A stretch of 64,000 nt of DNA, taken from positions 186,001 to 250,000 of the forward strand of contig SIJG01000127.1 of NCBI GenBank assembly GCA_023374025.1, in the 5' to 3' direction. Made by a program: the position numbers and the translations under genes. Numbering within the stretch: position 1 is the first letter of the stretch; each line of letters starts with the position of its first letter. This document shows positions 1-10,848 of this stretch, piece after piece. Below the pieces are notes generated by a model, which was given only the letters and a program-made list of their open reading frames with translations, was not told where the DNA came from and made no database searches. Source of the stretch: Heterodera schachtii. Taxonomy: Eukaryota > Nematoda > Chromadorea > Rhabditida > Heteroderidae.

Positions 1-83
1 TAACTATTAAAAATAATAGGATTTGGAATAAGTAAATTGTAAAAAATGAGCGAATGTTAATTAAAGCTAATTTGTAAGGTAAA

Positions 84-661
84 TTGAAGAATACTAGTAC
101 CTCACCGAATTGGACGAATGATATATCATTCGACGCCTCTCGGTCTGTAATGCACGAATCTGAAAGAATTTTTTGGCGGAAACCACTTTGGGCTGAGTTA
201 TGGGTCCGGGACTGAAGTGGCCAAATGGCTGTGGTACTGAACCGTCCAAAGCCTTAAAACTCACAAAAATGCAATATAATTGCCAGGAATCCTTTCTGAG
301 GGCGCGCAGCGCCCGCCTTAGCGAGCATGCGAAGACGGAGCAAGTAGTGGGGCGAGACGGAGGGCGGAGAAAAAAGTCTGACGAGCGCCACAGGCGGTTG
401 ACTGCGGGGGTCCCGAAGGTGCCCCCACCAATCAGTCAACCGCCTGCGGATCACGCGCGGACTTCTTCCGTAGCCGTAGTCTCGCCCCACCTACTGGCCG
501 CCGTAGTCGAGTGTGCGGTGTTATGGCCAAAATACACTCACCACCATAACTCACCCAAAGTGGTTTTCACCAAAAAATTCTTTCGGATTCGCGACTTACA
601 GACCGAGAGGCGTCGAATGATATATCATTTGTCCATGCGGTGAGGTACTAGTATTCTTCAA
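84..661. mobile_element. TIR element (MITE), copy 1, in intron of astacin copy A
   Basis: About 115 bp at each end are inverted repeats of each other, beginning TTGAAGAATACTAGTACC and ending with its complement, with a palindromic ATGATATATCAT inside each arm. The centre (about 300-530) is GC-rich and codes for nothing credible. A 577-bp copy lies at 21996-22572 at the same place in copy C, so the insertion predates the A/C duplication. No transposase is present. A target duplication cannot be separated from the flanking A/T. Confidence 0.8.
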
Positions 662-776
662 TTTTTCAAAGCTAACTTATGCCAAGTGGCTAGGGATCCC
701 TCAGGCTTAGTTTTTAGAATCTTAATAATTTTAAAAATGCCATTTTTCTATTTTTAGGTTGGGGCCAAACGATCCT

Positions 777-910
777 GGGGCCCAAAAACGGGGCCAGAAC
801 GCGGGGGCCCAAACGGGGGCCCCAAATCGCGGGGCCCAAAAACGGGGGCCCAAACGCGGGGGCCCAAAACGGGGCCACAAAACGCGGGGGCCCAAACGTG
901 GCCCAAAGCG
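777..910. repeat. GGGCCC minisatellite in intron of copy A
   Basis: Tandem units alternate CGGGGGCCCAAAAA and CGGGGGCCCAAACG (about 28 bp per pair), somewhat degenerate here and near perfect in the copy C counterpart. The Pro/Gly/Trp-rich frames it opens on both strands are products of the repeat and not genes. Confidence 0.85.
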
Positions 911-1995
911 CTCTGGTCCCGAGAGACAACAGAATTAAAAACAAATTAAACGCCAAATTTCAAATACTAACACAAAAAAACCATGATTTAAATTAAAAAT
1001 CATTAATTTTTGACAGAGCGATGGCATTGGCACCATACTTAATGACATAGAACCGAAAATAGTCAACGGCACTTTGGCAAAATGATTCATTTTGTGCCAG
1101 CCATCCAAAAGATACGAAAATGTTCGCATTTTCCCAAATTGAAAGGCCCAAATTTTCAAAACGCATAATTAACGACACGGATTTGTTGCCATACCAAAAT
1201 GACCCGAACAATACAAGTCAGGAAAAATGAAAATATTTTAAATATTTAATTTTGGCATATTTTTTAGGGAGAGCAACACCATGTGATTACTACGGCGCCG
1301 ATTGTGTGCCGATCAAAAATTTGTTGTTGAAAATTGAGGCATTGGAAAACTGTGGAAAGAACGAAAGCGAAAACAATGCGGTAAAAAACAGAAAAAAATA
1401 TTAAAAAATATTATTTAAAAATAATTTAAGGCTTTCAAAAAGCCAGGATGGGCCCCACCACTTCCGCCAGAGATGCCATGGAAAAAGCCATCCGAAACAT
1501 TAATATGTGATGGGGATTTGTTTTGTGATAAACAAACGCTGCAGCAACAGTACAACAGATTGAGGGAGAGTGAGTCATTTTAACAAATACGAATTAATTA
1601 ATTGATTAATTAATTAAAAAATAAATAAAAAATCGAAAATTAAAATTCACAGTTTGTGGACTGAAGCCCGAAGAAGTGGAAAACCAGCGCAAAAAACGAC
1701 AATACTATCCATACCAAAAATGGACTGAATCACCGATCAAAATCACATTCAACAAAACAGCTCGTAATAATTTCATTTAAGAATTGGAAAATTTCCCATA
1801 ATTCTTTTCCCAAAAATTCTTCCCCCAAAATTTATTTATTTTTTTATTAACAAAATTTATATTTAAAATGTCAATATTTTCTAAGAACATACATATTAAA
1901 AATATTTAAATTATTCCTTTACAAAGAAAGAGAACCAAAATTTCACTCTTTGTTTGCTTTTTTCCACTAAAAAATCGTTAATAAAAATTTTTTAT

Positions 1996-2115
1996 TTACC
2001 TATTTTTCTACCTATTTCCGGATTTTTGTACCTATTTAATAACTATTTGAGCTTTTTTGTACCTATTTAATACCTATTTCGCGATTTTTCTTACCTAAAT
2101 TTCCCAGCCCTACTG
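1996..2115. repeat. ACCTATTT word-repeat tract ending CCCAGCCCTACTG
   Basis: The word ACCTATTT recurs five or six times at irregular spacing within the intron between the exons ending 1763 and starting 2180. The tract ends with CCCAGCCCTACTG, whose complement (CAGTAGGGCTGGG) resembles a hAT-type terminal repeat. The same tract is at about 23905-24022 in copy C, where a second tract of the word lies at 23602-23652, so one element may span both tracts. No matching opposite terminus was found. Confidence 0.45.
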
Positions 2116-4923
2116 ATTATATTCGAACTATGGCATAATGTCTGTCAATTTGTAAAATAATAATTAATTAATTGTTTAGTGCCAAAGGACGGGTACCAAA
2201 AATGGAAGGATGCGATCGAATTGGTGCCGCTTTGATAATGTGAGAATGCTCTGTTTAGATTTATTTGATTTTCGGAAGGATTGATGGGGTTTCAGCCAAG
2301 TTTTGTATACAAAAAAAAAATGGGGCGCGGGTGGAAGCCAAAATGGAAAGCCGGGATTATGGGACGCAAATCCGAAGGCTTAATTAAAAAAGCGACAAAA
2401 AGTACCGGAATAAATGAGGGGGCAGTGAATGCTGCGAATTTTTAAAATTTTCATTTTTCCAAAAAAAAAAAACAAAAAATTCACATTTTTTAATTCATAT
2501 TTCTCTTTCTGTGACAGGGAAGTCACGTGTGTTCGGTTTGAATTGTGGATGAAATGGTGGACGGAGAGAATGGCATCGCGATTGCAGACACTATAACTGG
2601 TAGTTTATATTCATTTCATTGAGAATTTCATTTATTTTGGCACAATTTATTATTTTTACTAATTATTTTACCCATTTTTGTAGCCTGTGGCTGGTCCCCA
2701 GTGGGTCGTGTCGGAGGATGGCAATTCCTTCAGCTGGGAATGACTATGGGCCTTTGCATCAATGTAATTTTGCATCATTTTTTAAAATTTTTGTAGCAAT
2801 TTTTGACTCAGTTTCCCCATTTTGCCAATTTTTATTTTCAATTCCTGTCCCGTCATAGATTGAAAAGTCGGGATTTGGGTATTGGGTAAGAGTTTTTTGA
2901 AAAACAGGGATTCTCCACTCCGGAAAAGCCGGGATTACAGGAATCCTTGGAGACTTACTTGGTTCAACTCAATCATTTTTGAATTTAATTTGAAACTGAT
3001 TAAGAATTTTAACATGTCCGTCGTTGCTTGCCACGAATTGCTGCACGCGCTTGGCTTTAGGCATGAGCAAAGCCGAAGTGATGCCCAAAATTACGTCATT
3101 TTGCGTGAATTTGACGGAGTAATTAACAAACATTTAAATATAATTTTTCATTTTGCTCATTATAAAGCAATCGGAAATTGACCCATACACCCGAAACTTT
3201 GGCTTCGCTTACGATTTCGGGTCGGTTCTGCATTATCGAGCTGATGGCGATCATGAACAGTAAGAAAAAAATCTCGGATTTTAATGACTGAATTGGAATT
3301 AAAGGGGATTATACGACCTGATCACTTTGCCACGCTTTTACCAGCAAACGATTGGCCAACGCGAACGAATCTCTTTCAAAGACGCGGCCATAATTAACCG
3401 AATTTATTGCAAAGGCAAAATTAATTGAAAAATATATTTAAGTAGATTTTCCATTTTCAGACTCATGTAATGGCACTGAGGACAAGTGCCAAAACGGGGG
3501 CTATTTGAATCCAAATGATTGCACAAAATGCCATTGTCCGGACGGATACGGTGGCGAATACTGTAAAGAACTCGAAAAGAGTGAGCAATTAATTAATTAA
3601 TTAACAATTAAAACAAATTATAAATAAATAATTTAAAGATTTGAACTGTGAGGATTTGAGTGGAATTCCGAGAGAATTGGTGGCCAATGAGTCAGCAGTG
3701 TTATTGAAGGCGAAGGCTAAATGTGGCGGGAATTGGCCGTGCCGATGCCATTGGCGAATTAAAGCAATAAATAATATTTTTTAAATTTTTAGGTTTTTTA
3801 ATTAATGCGAATTTTAATTGCTTTCAGCCTGAAGCGGGGAAAAAGGTGCAAATTCAGTTCAAAAGTTTGAGCAATTTGTTTGAGTGCACATACAACTGCT
3901 CATCGGCGTATGTCGAGGTCAAATACCGAGCCGACAAAAGGGCCCAAGGCAAAAAGACAAATAATTAATTAATTAATTAGCAAAACGATCGCTTATTAAG
4001 GTGCCAAACTTTGTTGTCCTCGTGCACTCAGTGATCTAAATGCAAATGAATACAAAAATTGGATTGAGGCTGAAAAGCCGGACATGGACATTGTCATTTC
4101 CGCGCACCTTTCACCAAAATGGACCGTACCATCTACCGTATTCGAACTGACGTATGAATCAGGCAAGAAAATTGTAAAATAAATTTTATTTGTTTTTTAA
4201 TTCTTTTTTAAATGTTAAGGCAACGTCAAACTCATATATTCGAGTAAATGCGTGAAAGCCGAAAATTTGTATGCCGAGAAAAGGAACCCCGGCACCGGCA
4301 CTTTGATGTGTTATTACCCGGCCTTCGACCAACTTACTCCCTGCTCCTGTAACGGTGATAAGAAATGCCTCGCTGAAGAAAAATGGTCAGAAGACACCTT
4401 TATTTGCCCAATATTAAAGGTAATGAGGTAATAATTCATTGAAAACTCAATATTAAAGGTATTTAATTAATTAATCAGGCACCGGCACAGAAAAATTTTA
4501 ACTATTTCATTAACAAATTATTATCCATTAAAAATTGGCAAGTTTATGAATTTTTAGGCTAAAAATATAATTAAAAATAAAAACGAACGATGTACTGAAA
4601 TAAGGACAAGAGAATTGTTATGTGAGTTGGGTCTTACTTTCTAGATCATTTCTAAAAGCCTGTCTAATAATTGACTAATTTTACAGAAGGCCGAAGGAGG
4701 TACCGTAAGCTTTTGGGGCTACAGTAAGCCGGAGACCAAAGAAATCATTCGGGTGGACGAAATCCACTGCTTGACTAATGAAGCTGCTGGAGTGCCAGAA
4801 CGGTTCAAAAGTTTGCAAGTTGAAGAACAGCCGCCGATGAAATTGAGTCCAACGAGTCCATTCTTGGCCAATAATGCTTCATCCCTAATCCATGTGTTCG
4901 TGCCATTTGATGGTCATCCATGA

Positions 4924-5660
4924 GAGAATAGGGGAAGATCAGTAATCAGTGGGTGATCTGTCTGCTGCAGCTGATCAGTTGGCGAATTTCCAATCATCAA
5001 ATTTTTATTTTATTTTTATTTTTTGAATTTTTAGGGGTGTCATTGTTTAAAACCATTTCTATTAAGTACTATACGCATTTTTAACGGATCCACCGGCATG
5101 GGCGTGTATTTTTTTTTGGCAAAAAGTACAAAAATATCCTACCCTAAATACTCAAAAAAATATATATACCAAAATTTATAATTTTTGTTTAAATGGATCG
5201 AAAAAATGAATAAAAGCAATTAAATGTTGATTATTAATGCCTGTGGATTAAAAATGTAATTAATGCCTGTGGTGATGTCTTTTTTGTTTAATTTGTTCAT
5301 TTCATTTTTTATGGTACCAATGTATTTTATTCATTTTTATAATTATTTGTTTTTTCATCCACCAGTATGAGCAAATAATTTTTTTGGCAAAAAGTACAAA
5401 AATATCCCGGAGCAGCTAGCTCAATAGGGCGCCGTCACGTTTGGGCCGGCACGCAAACTAAGCTTTCAAATGATACCAACAATGGATATCTTTTTGTTTA
5501 AATTTCCAAATGTATATTTATTCATTAATTATTATTTTTTCATTTTTGGGAGTGTTTGAAAAGTTATTAAAAATGTTTTCATATTTTTCATTATTCACAT
5601 TCAGTATAAATATGAGAAGCAGGCTGATCAGTGTGATAGATTTTTATGAAAAAATTGGAA
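4924..5660. other. Intergenic AT-rich DNA downstream of copy A
   Basis: No exon is recognisable. A phrase close to GGCAAAAAGTACAAAAATATCC occurs twice (about 5118 and 5383) and a third variant lies downstream of copy D (about 47440), so the 3' flanks of A and D share ancestry. A stretch at 5402-5470 has a tRNA A-box-like string but no B box. Confidence 0.5.
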
Positions 5661-5663
5661 TTT

Positions 5664-6340
5664 TCAAAAAAATGGTTCTTTTCTTTGGCCAGAGGGGAAG
5701 GATCCCAAAAAGCTCTTAAATATCAACGAGATTTTACCATCGTCGTCGTCGCCATTTTGTCCATAAAATGCATTTGCGTCCCATTCAATTTCCAAAGACC
5801 GCGCGACAAATTGCAGAAAAGGCCGTTCTTTTTGCTCTTTTCCATTTTGTTCATTTTTTCTTTCTCCTTTTTGCCCTTTTTCTTTTTTGCCACATTTTTG
5901 ACAATTTTCTGTCCCTTTTTGAATGTCCAATTGCAACTCATTATAAGTGTCAATTAGCTCAATTAAAATTGCTTTTGGCTCTTTTTCCGTCTCCCCTCGA
6001 GGGCTTTCCAGTGGAATTTGGTCACGTTTTGCCATGAAAACCACGGCATATGCCAAACTCTGTTTGAGTTTTTTCATATGCTCAAATAAGTTGTTGGCAT
6101 TATCTGAAAGAAAAAAAAACGAAAAATGCAGCATTTATCATACAAAAATAAATTATTTTTAAATTTTTCATTTTATGGAGGGGAGAGATTTCCACGAAAA
6201 GCCCCAATTTTCCATTTTTTTTAAATTTACCTCTGCTGAATTTTTGGGGTAAAAAACAGCTTCCAACAGACACTGTTTTTTGTTTATTCCATCAATGAAC
6301 TTCTTCAATTGCCCGTGCTATTCTTTTCCGAGCATTTTTT
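5664..6340 (-). pseudogene. Minus-strand exons of an unidentified, probably disrupted gene (3' part)
   Basis: Reading on the minus strand, an open frame runs from an apparent acceptor (TTTCAG at about 6108) down to 5664. It is hydrophilic and rich in Lys and Glu, with CQKCGKKEKGQKGERK in the middle and an acidic GDDDDG string before the end. An upstream exon at about 6236-6350 has a plausible GT donor at 6236, but I cannot join the two in one frame without a stop. It lies just beyond the LTR element at 6353-9422, and the piece at 9412-9714, with a signal peptide, lies just before it; the three could be one interrupted secreted-protein gene. I do not recognise a family. Phrases from its 3' end (GGCCAGAGGGGAAGGATC) recur at 30790 and 33696. 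Confidence 0.35.
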
Positions 6341-6352
6341 GCCAATGATTTT

Positions 6353-6738
6353 CGTTGGAGAAAACGAGAAATGGTTCGGGGATGGAATTGGGATTTGGGG
6401 TTTGGGATGGGACGAGGGAAATGTTTTCCAATTCCACCACTTTATATTTAAAGTCAAATACTAACTACTCGTTTTTGTAACGACAGCTTTAAAGTCAATG
6501 GGAATTAAAGTTTGGGGGCTTTATCAGGAAATTTAAAGACAATTCATAAAACATATAATAAATTCAATAAAAATGAAAACATAAAACATTACATAATTCG
6601 AAAAACAATTTTCGAATGAATACAAAACATGAAAAATATGAAAAGGACAACAAATAATATTTAAATGGGAAATTAACGCGAAAAATCATCGTGATGAAAA
6701 ATAATAAATAAAAGGATAAATCACTATTTATCCTACGT
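6353..6738 (-). repeat. 3' LTR of the compact minus-strand element
   Basis: Identical by eye to 9037-9422. Preceded on the minus strand by a purine run (complement of about 6739-6748) and followed by AAAATCATT, which repeats the AAAA just before the other LTR. Confidence 0.65.
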
Positions 6739-6861
6739 CCCCCGCCGCTCAAAGATCCGTGTCCTCACGGATTGGTCGCTGCGCACCTCCCCCGGGTCCA
6801 GCAGATGTCGAGCGCCTGCGAGATGATGTCGGCCGAGACGATCAAACGGTGCAGTGGTACT

Positions 6862-8817
6862 CATGTCGGCATTGTGGAAACATTCTGAAAAAATAAAAGA
6901 GGGAGGGGGGCGAGTATAATCGGGACTTTGACAAATGGTGTCTTTCGGACATGGACAGATTTTTCCATTCCGTGTTCGATAATAATTGTCGACAAAATTC
7001 GGCGAAAAGGTAACTGAGAAAAGGCTTGGAGGTTTTGTTTGGTTGACAAAACCATTCTTTTCAGCTCCATTATTCCGAGTTTGACATGATTGATTCGATT
7101 TGTATTTTGAATTGACAAATATTCGATTTGAATTCGACTTGTCCAAATTTTTGGAAATTTCGGGAGATTTTTTGGGCTGGTTTTTAGCCAAAATGTTTAA
7201 TTGGGAAGGTTCCTTTTTAAATTTGGAATTGATAAAAACATGTGAATTTCCCGATTTTTGGGATTGGCAAATGTTTTTATTGGAGGGATTTTGATTGTGA
7301 ACTGTCGGTTTAAAGAATGAATTGGGTTTTTGAGAAAGATGACAATTTTCCACAAGACTTTTCGCGTCTTCCTTTTTGTCGAAGCATCTCAAAATTTTCT
7401 GGAATTTGTTAGAAAATTTTTTGAATCCTTTCCTCTTCAAAAATTTTCCAGCAAAAATTGACTCCAACAAATTTCTGAACTCGTCTCTTTCGGCAGACAC
7501 GTCCTTTAATTCCTTTTCCAATCGATCGGTTTTCTCTTCAAATCCATTTTTCGGTACCTTTTCAATCTTTTCCGTCTGATCAAATTTGGAGATTGAACTA
7601 TTTTTTGGCATAAAATCTTTATGCATTTCCAGCCATTGATTTGGATTCGTTAGAGACTGATGGGGATGGAATTGGATTGGGTCAAATGGCAATTTTTTGG
7701 GATTATAATTTAAAAAATTTTTCGGAATATGATTGTCCACCAAGATTTGGCTTCCAAATTCCTTAACTTTTATTGGGAATGGCTTTGAGTTGTAGGGAAA
7801 ACGAGCTTTTTTGGATTTTTCAACGAAAATTCTTGAGAAGGAGCCATTGAGAATTTGTTGGTTGCCGTCCCACTCAGAAATGGAATACATCTCCATCAAA
7901 ATCTGTTGTTGGGTTGGCTTTTCCTTTTTTGTCGGTACAATTGGTTGAAAAAGAGTTTTTGCTCCTTCAAATTGATTTTGCACTTTTTCGAAGCCTTTCA
8001 AATGTTGCTTGTTCGGGTCGTGCTCGCTTTCAGAACATATTTGGATATTTTTTGGATGTTCATCGAATTATTGAATGAGCGGACGCTGATAAGAAATTTG
8101 GTGGTGCTGTTGGCACGCTTGAGCATACCGCACCGGTTTTTGCTCTCGCATGCTTTCGTCTTCTGTCCAATTTTGAAAAATTTCGCCGTGAATTTTCCGA
8201 GCTGGATAAAATTCATTTTGGCCATTTCGAACTGCGAGTTTTTGTGAATTCGTTTGGGGAATTTGATTTGGGAATTCACAAAAATTTTGTTGGCCGAATT
8301 GGTTTCTGTCCGAATCCCAATTTGGTCGGCTGTGCCCATTTTCATAATCATTTTGGTCGTAACTGTTTTTAGGGCATTGGAAATTGTTATGGGAAATTTG
8401 GTTTTGATCGAAAACTTTTCGGTAAAATTGGTTTCGATCTGAATTCCAATTAACATGAGACAGCCCTTCATCATATTTATTTAGGCCATAATTTTGCGAA
8501 AATCGGTGCCGAACTGGTTGCCGATTTTCCATTTCCTTTTCACCCAAATAGCCAAAATTTTGAAATTGGGTGGCGTTATTTCCAACCATTGGCTCCTCTT
8601 GGTAAATTTGAGAGGAAGAAGCACATTGAGAATTGGGAAATTGATTTTGAGGCAGTTGGGAATATTGATTTTGGGGGAAATTTTGTTGGGTCATTTGGCT
8701 GTGATGAGAAAAATTTTGAAAGGGCTGAGATTGGTAGGAATAATTTTGTTGAAAATTTTGGTCTTGGGACGAAATTTGCAAACCTCCGTTTACATTTTGG
8801 TTCGTCCTCGCACTCAT
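6862..8817 (-). CDS. Gln/Asn-rich ORF of the compact LTR element, one in-frame stop
   Basis: ATG at 8817 starts MSARTNQNVNGG. The first 250 residues are extremely rich in Gln, Asn, Ser and Phe/Tyr (for example QNFQQNYSYQSQPFQNFSH), prion-like in composition. A single TAA at 8070-8068 interrupts a frame that then stays open for more than 400 further codons, with Lys-rich low-complexity stretches and a short coiled-coil candidate (about RLEKELKDVSAERDEFRNLL). Near the end is CPCPKDTICQ. The unspliced frame closes at 6733; a GT-AG intron at about 6934-6887 would end it at 6862. Position between LTRs suggests a gag-like structural protein, but I see no CCHC knuckle and no recognisable gag motif, so that is inference. 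The stop may be a lesion, read through, or a sequence error. Confidence 0.5.
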
Positions 8818-9036
8818 CACTGATTCATTGATGTACTATAATAGTCGAGCAATAAATTCATTGCTTAACGCCAAAAAATAAATTAGGAAAACTGAAAATT
8901 GGTGCTGAAAAATAAATTAAGCAAATTTCAAAAATGAATAGAACTGGGAAAAGGTCAAATGCTCCTTGTTGCACAATCGGTTTTTGCAATTCGGCTGCTG
9001 AAAGGCTGGGTTTACGCCGTCTCTGCAGGAGCGCCA

Positions 9037-9422
9037 CGTTGGAGAAAACGAGAAATGGTTCGGGGATGGAATTGGGATTTGGGGTTTGGGATGGGACGAG
9101 GGAAATGTTTTCCAATTCCACCACTTTATATTTAAAGTCAAATACTAACTACTCGTTTTTGTAACGACAGCTTTAAAGTCAATGGGAATTAAAGTTTGGG
9201 GGCTTTATCAGGAAATTTAAAGACAATTCATAAAACATATAATAAATTCAATAAAAATGAAAACATAAAACATTACATAATTCGAAAAACAATTTTCGAA
9301 TGAATACAAAACATGAAAAATATGAAAAGGACAACAAATAATATTTAAATGGGAAATTAACGCGAAAAATCATCGTGATGAAAAATAATAAATAAAAGGA
9401 TAAATCACTATTTATCCTACGT
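9037..9422 (-). repeat. 5' LTR of the compact minus-strand element
   Basis: Identical by eye to 6353-6738. The next base on the minus strand (9036) starts the TGGCGCTCC primer-binding-site candidate, with no gap. Confidence 0.65.
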
Positions 9423-9714
9423 TTTCAAGCCAAGAATAAGAAGCATCATTCGGCACTTTGCCAAAATGTTTCTCCACCATTCGGCCAGATTTCGTTGGCA
9501 TTTGGCCAGATTTTTGCGGCACTTTGCCAGATTGTCTTGACCTATGGCCAGAAATGGTCCGCACTTGACCAGGGTTCGAATGTTTTGCCAATTCGTCATA
9601 ATCTGTCGGCATTTGGTCAGATTATTCCGGCGTTTCGGTTTTTGAGTCATTTTGTCCATCGCATTTGCCCATTGGCAAAAGTGTTGCCAAAAGCAGCAAA
9701 AAAGCCACACGCAT
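9412..9714 (-). pseudogene. Minus-strand secreted-protein 5' exon, interrupted
   Basis: ATG at 9714 opens MRVAFLLLLATLLPMGKC, a good signal peptide, followed by DGQNDSKTETPE and a TAA at 9624-9622. The same frame continues open with a short repeated motif (KSGQMPTKSGRM, SGKVPQKSG) to the edge of the LTR element at 9422. The DNA below it carries an imperfect 16-bp repeat (AATCTGGCCAAATGCC type). It may be the start of the gene whose other exons lie at 5664-6340. I do not recognise the family. Confidence 0.4.
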
Positions 9715-9859
9715 TTTCTTTCTCGATCAGCAGAACAAAATTAGTCAAAAATATATTAGACAATGGGATTTGTAATCGGATGTTTTCAGCTTAATTTTAA
9801 AATCAACAAATTAAGAAAAACCCAGGCTCATTGGATTGAAAAAAAAGAAATGGATATAG

Positions 9860-10400
9860 TATAGTCAACTCCCCGTAAAAAACGGCACAAATGATATACC
9901 AATCGATTCGTCTCGACGAGCTATGCACGAAAAAGTAGGTCTCCAGTTGCGGAAATGCAAAAAAACGGTTTAAAACACGAAAAATTGAGTGAAAAAGGGG
10001 GCCCCTGACCCTTTAAAACGGTCAAATTCGGACAAATTTGGTATCATTCGAAAGCTCTTGATCAGTAAGTCTAAAAAACAAGGTATAAATTCGAACCGAT
10101 GCCATCTAGGCACTGGGACAACTGAGTCCCGGTGAAAATGGACACTTCAGTACGATAAAATAAAAAAGTTTTCTTAAATAATGCACAAAATCGTTTAGCC
10201 TTGAATAATGAGTATTGCGCTAAAAAACTGTCGCACACTCGACTACGGCGGCCAGTATTTTTCGAGTTTTAAACCGGTTCAAAAACCGTTTTTTTTTTTG
10301 GCATTTCCGCAACTGGAGACCTACTTTTTCGTGCATAGCTCGTCGAGACGAATCGATTGGTATTATCATTTGTGCCGTTTTTTACGGGGAGTTGACTATA
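9860..10400. mobile_element. TIR element (MITE) starting TATAGTCAACTCCCCG
   Basis: The ends are inverted repeats of each other for more than 100 bp: TATAGTCAACTCCCCG at 9860 and its complement ending at 10400, continuing through CGACGAGCTATGCACGAAAAAGT-type sequence on both sides. Terminal TA could be a Tc1/mariner-type target site. The interior holds ATCATTCGAAAGCTC. No transposase. Inside it, 10232-10257 matches 26 bases of the other TIR family (492-517, inverted). Confidence 0.8.
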
Positions 10401-10848
10401 CTTCACCCAAAGAAATTAAATTAAGAAAGAACAAATTAAAATTTTATAAAATATATTATTGCAATTAGGAAAAAAGATTTATACAATGAAAATATTTAAA
10501 TTCTAAAATTTTTTACTATAATAAATCAAAAATATTATTAAATGCTCTAAGTCTCTGAAAGGGGAATGATTGTTATTGAACAAATGATTCCCATTTTTGT
10601 TAATGATTGTCGTGGGATTTAATTGATTGGCACTTAACCGGTCGTGTTAATTTGCGTGGTTTTTGGCAAATGCGGGCCATTTCCGGGCATTATGCTTTTT
10701 CATCGATTAAGCATAGTTAATTGTTTTTTTTATTTGTAGACTAATAGAGAACATATGGCGGGGCTATGAATTATGGTGTCGCGTCGGCCCCGAAAATTAA
10801 GATTTTTAATTGGTTATGTTTTAGAAAAGTTATGACTAAAGGGCTCCC
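10401..10848. other. Intergenic, no gene seen
   Basis: AT-rich DNA between the TIR element and the minisatellite. No exon, RNA gene or regulatory signal that I can support. Confidence 0.4.

Larger units (their letters stand above)
1..4923 (+). pseudogene. Astacin-family metalloprotease copy A, 5' end outside window, frameshifted
   Basis: This is a secreted zinc endopeptidase of the nematode astacin (NAS) type. Exons I can place: 1017-1216, 1269-1380, 1431-1569, 1653-1763 (ends of the pro-region and the QRKKRQY furin-type site), 2180-2239, 2518-2599, 2684-2763, 2859-2885, 3005-3118 (zinc site HELLHALGFRHEQSRSD), 3168-3259 (Met-turn region SVLHY, Leu in place of Met), 3305-3414, 3461-3580 (EGF, six Cys), 3639-3763, 3828-3948 and 4001-4162 (CUB), 4220-4419, 4687-4923. 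Four introns start with GC (3415, 3764, 3949, 4163). Single-base losses break the frame near 1082 (poly-A), 2217 and 2547, and the exon found at 17311-17406 in copy B is missing. Intron 5' of 1017 holds a TIR element and a GGGCCC minisatellite shared with copy C. Up to about 2740 the sequence is C-like, after that B-like. Defective gene or consensus errors; family assignment is firm. Confidence 0.8.
6353..9422 (-). mobile_element. Compact LTR element, minus strand, non-autonomous
   Basis: Two 386-bp direct repeats (6353-6738 and 9037-9422), identical by eye, flank 2.3 kb. On the minus strand the repeat runs CGTAGG to CCAACG, so the ends form a short imperfect inversion, unlike the usual TG-CA. 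Directly after the upstream repeat comes TGGCGCTCCTGCAGAGAC, the right place and start (TGG) for a primer-binding site. Directly before the downstream repeat is purine-rich GGCGGGGGA, as for a polypurine tract. Flanks give a possible 4-bp target duplication (AAAA, weak because low complexity). No protease, reverse transcriptase or integrase is visible, so it would depend on enzymes supplied in trans. An alternative is a simple duplication of 386 bp, but that does not explain both priming-type signals. Confidence 0.65.

Noticed and set aside
5402..5470. tRNA-like start (TAGCTCAATAGG)
   Set aside because: Only an A-box resemblance; no B box, anticodon arm or acceptor pairing.
8254..8831. Plus-strand frames opposite the Gln/Asn-rich ORF
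   Set aside because: Shadows of the biased codon content of the minus-strand frame.
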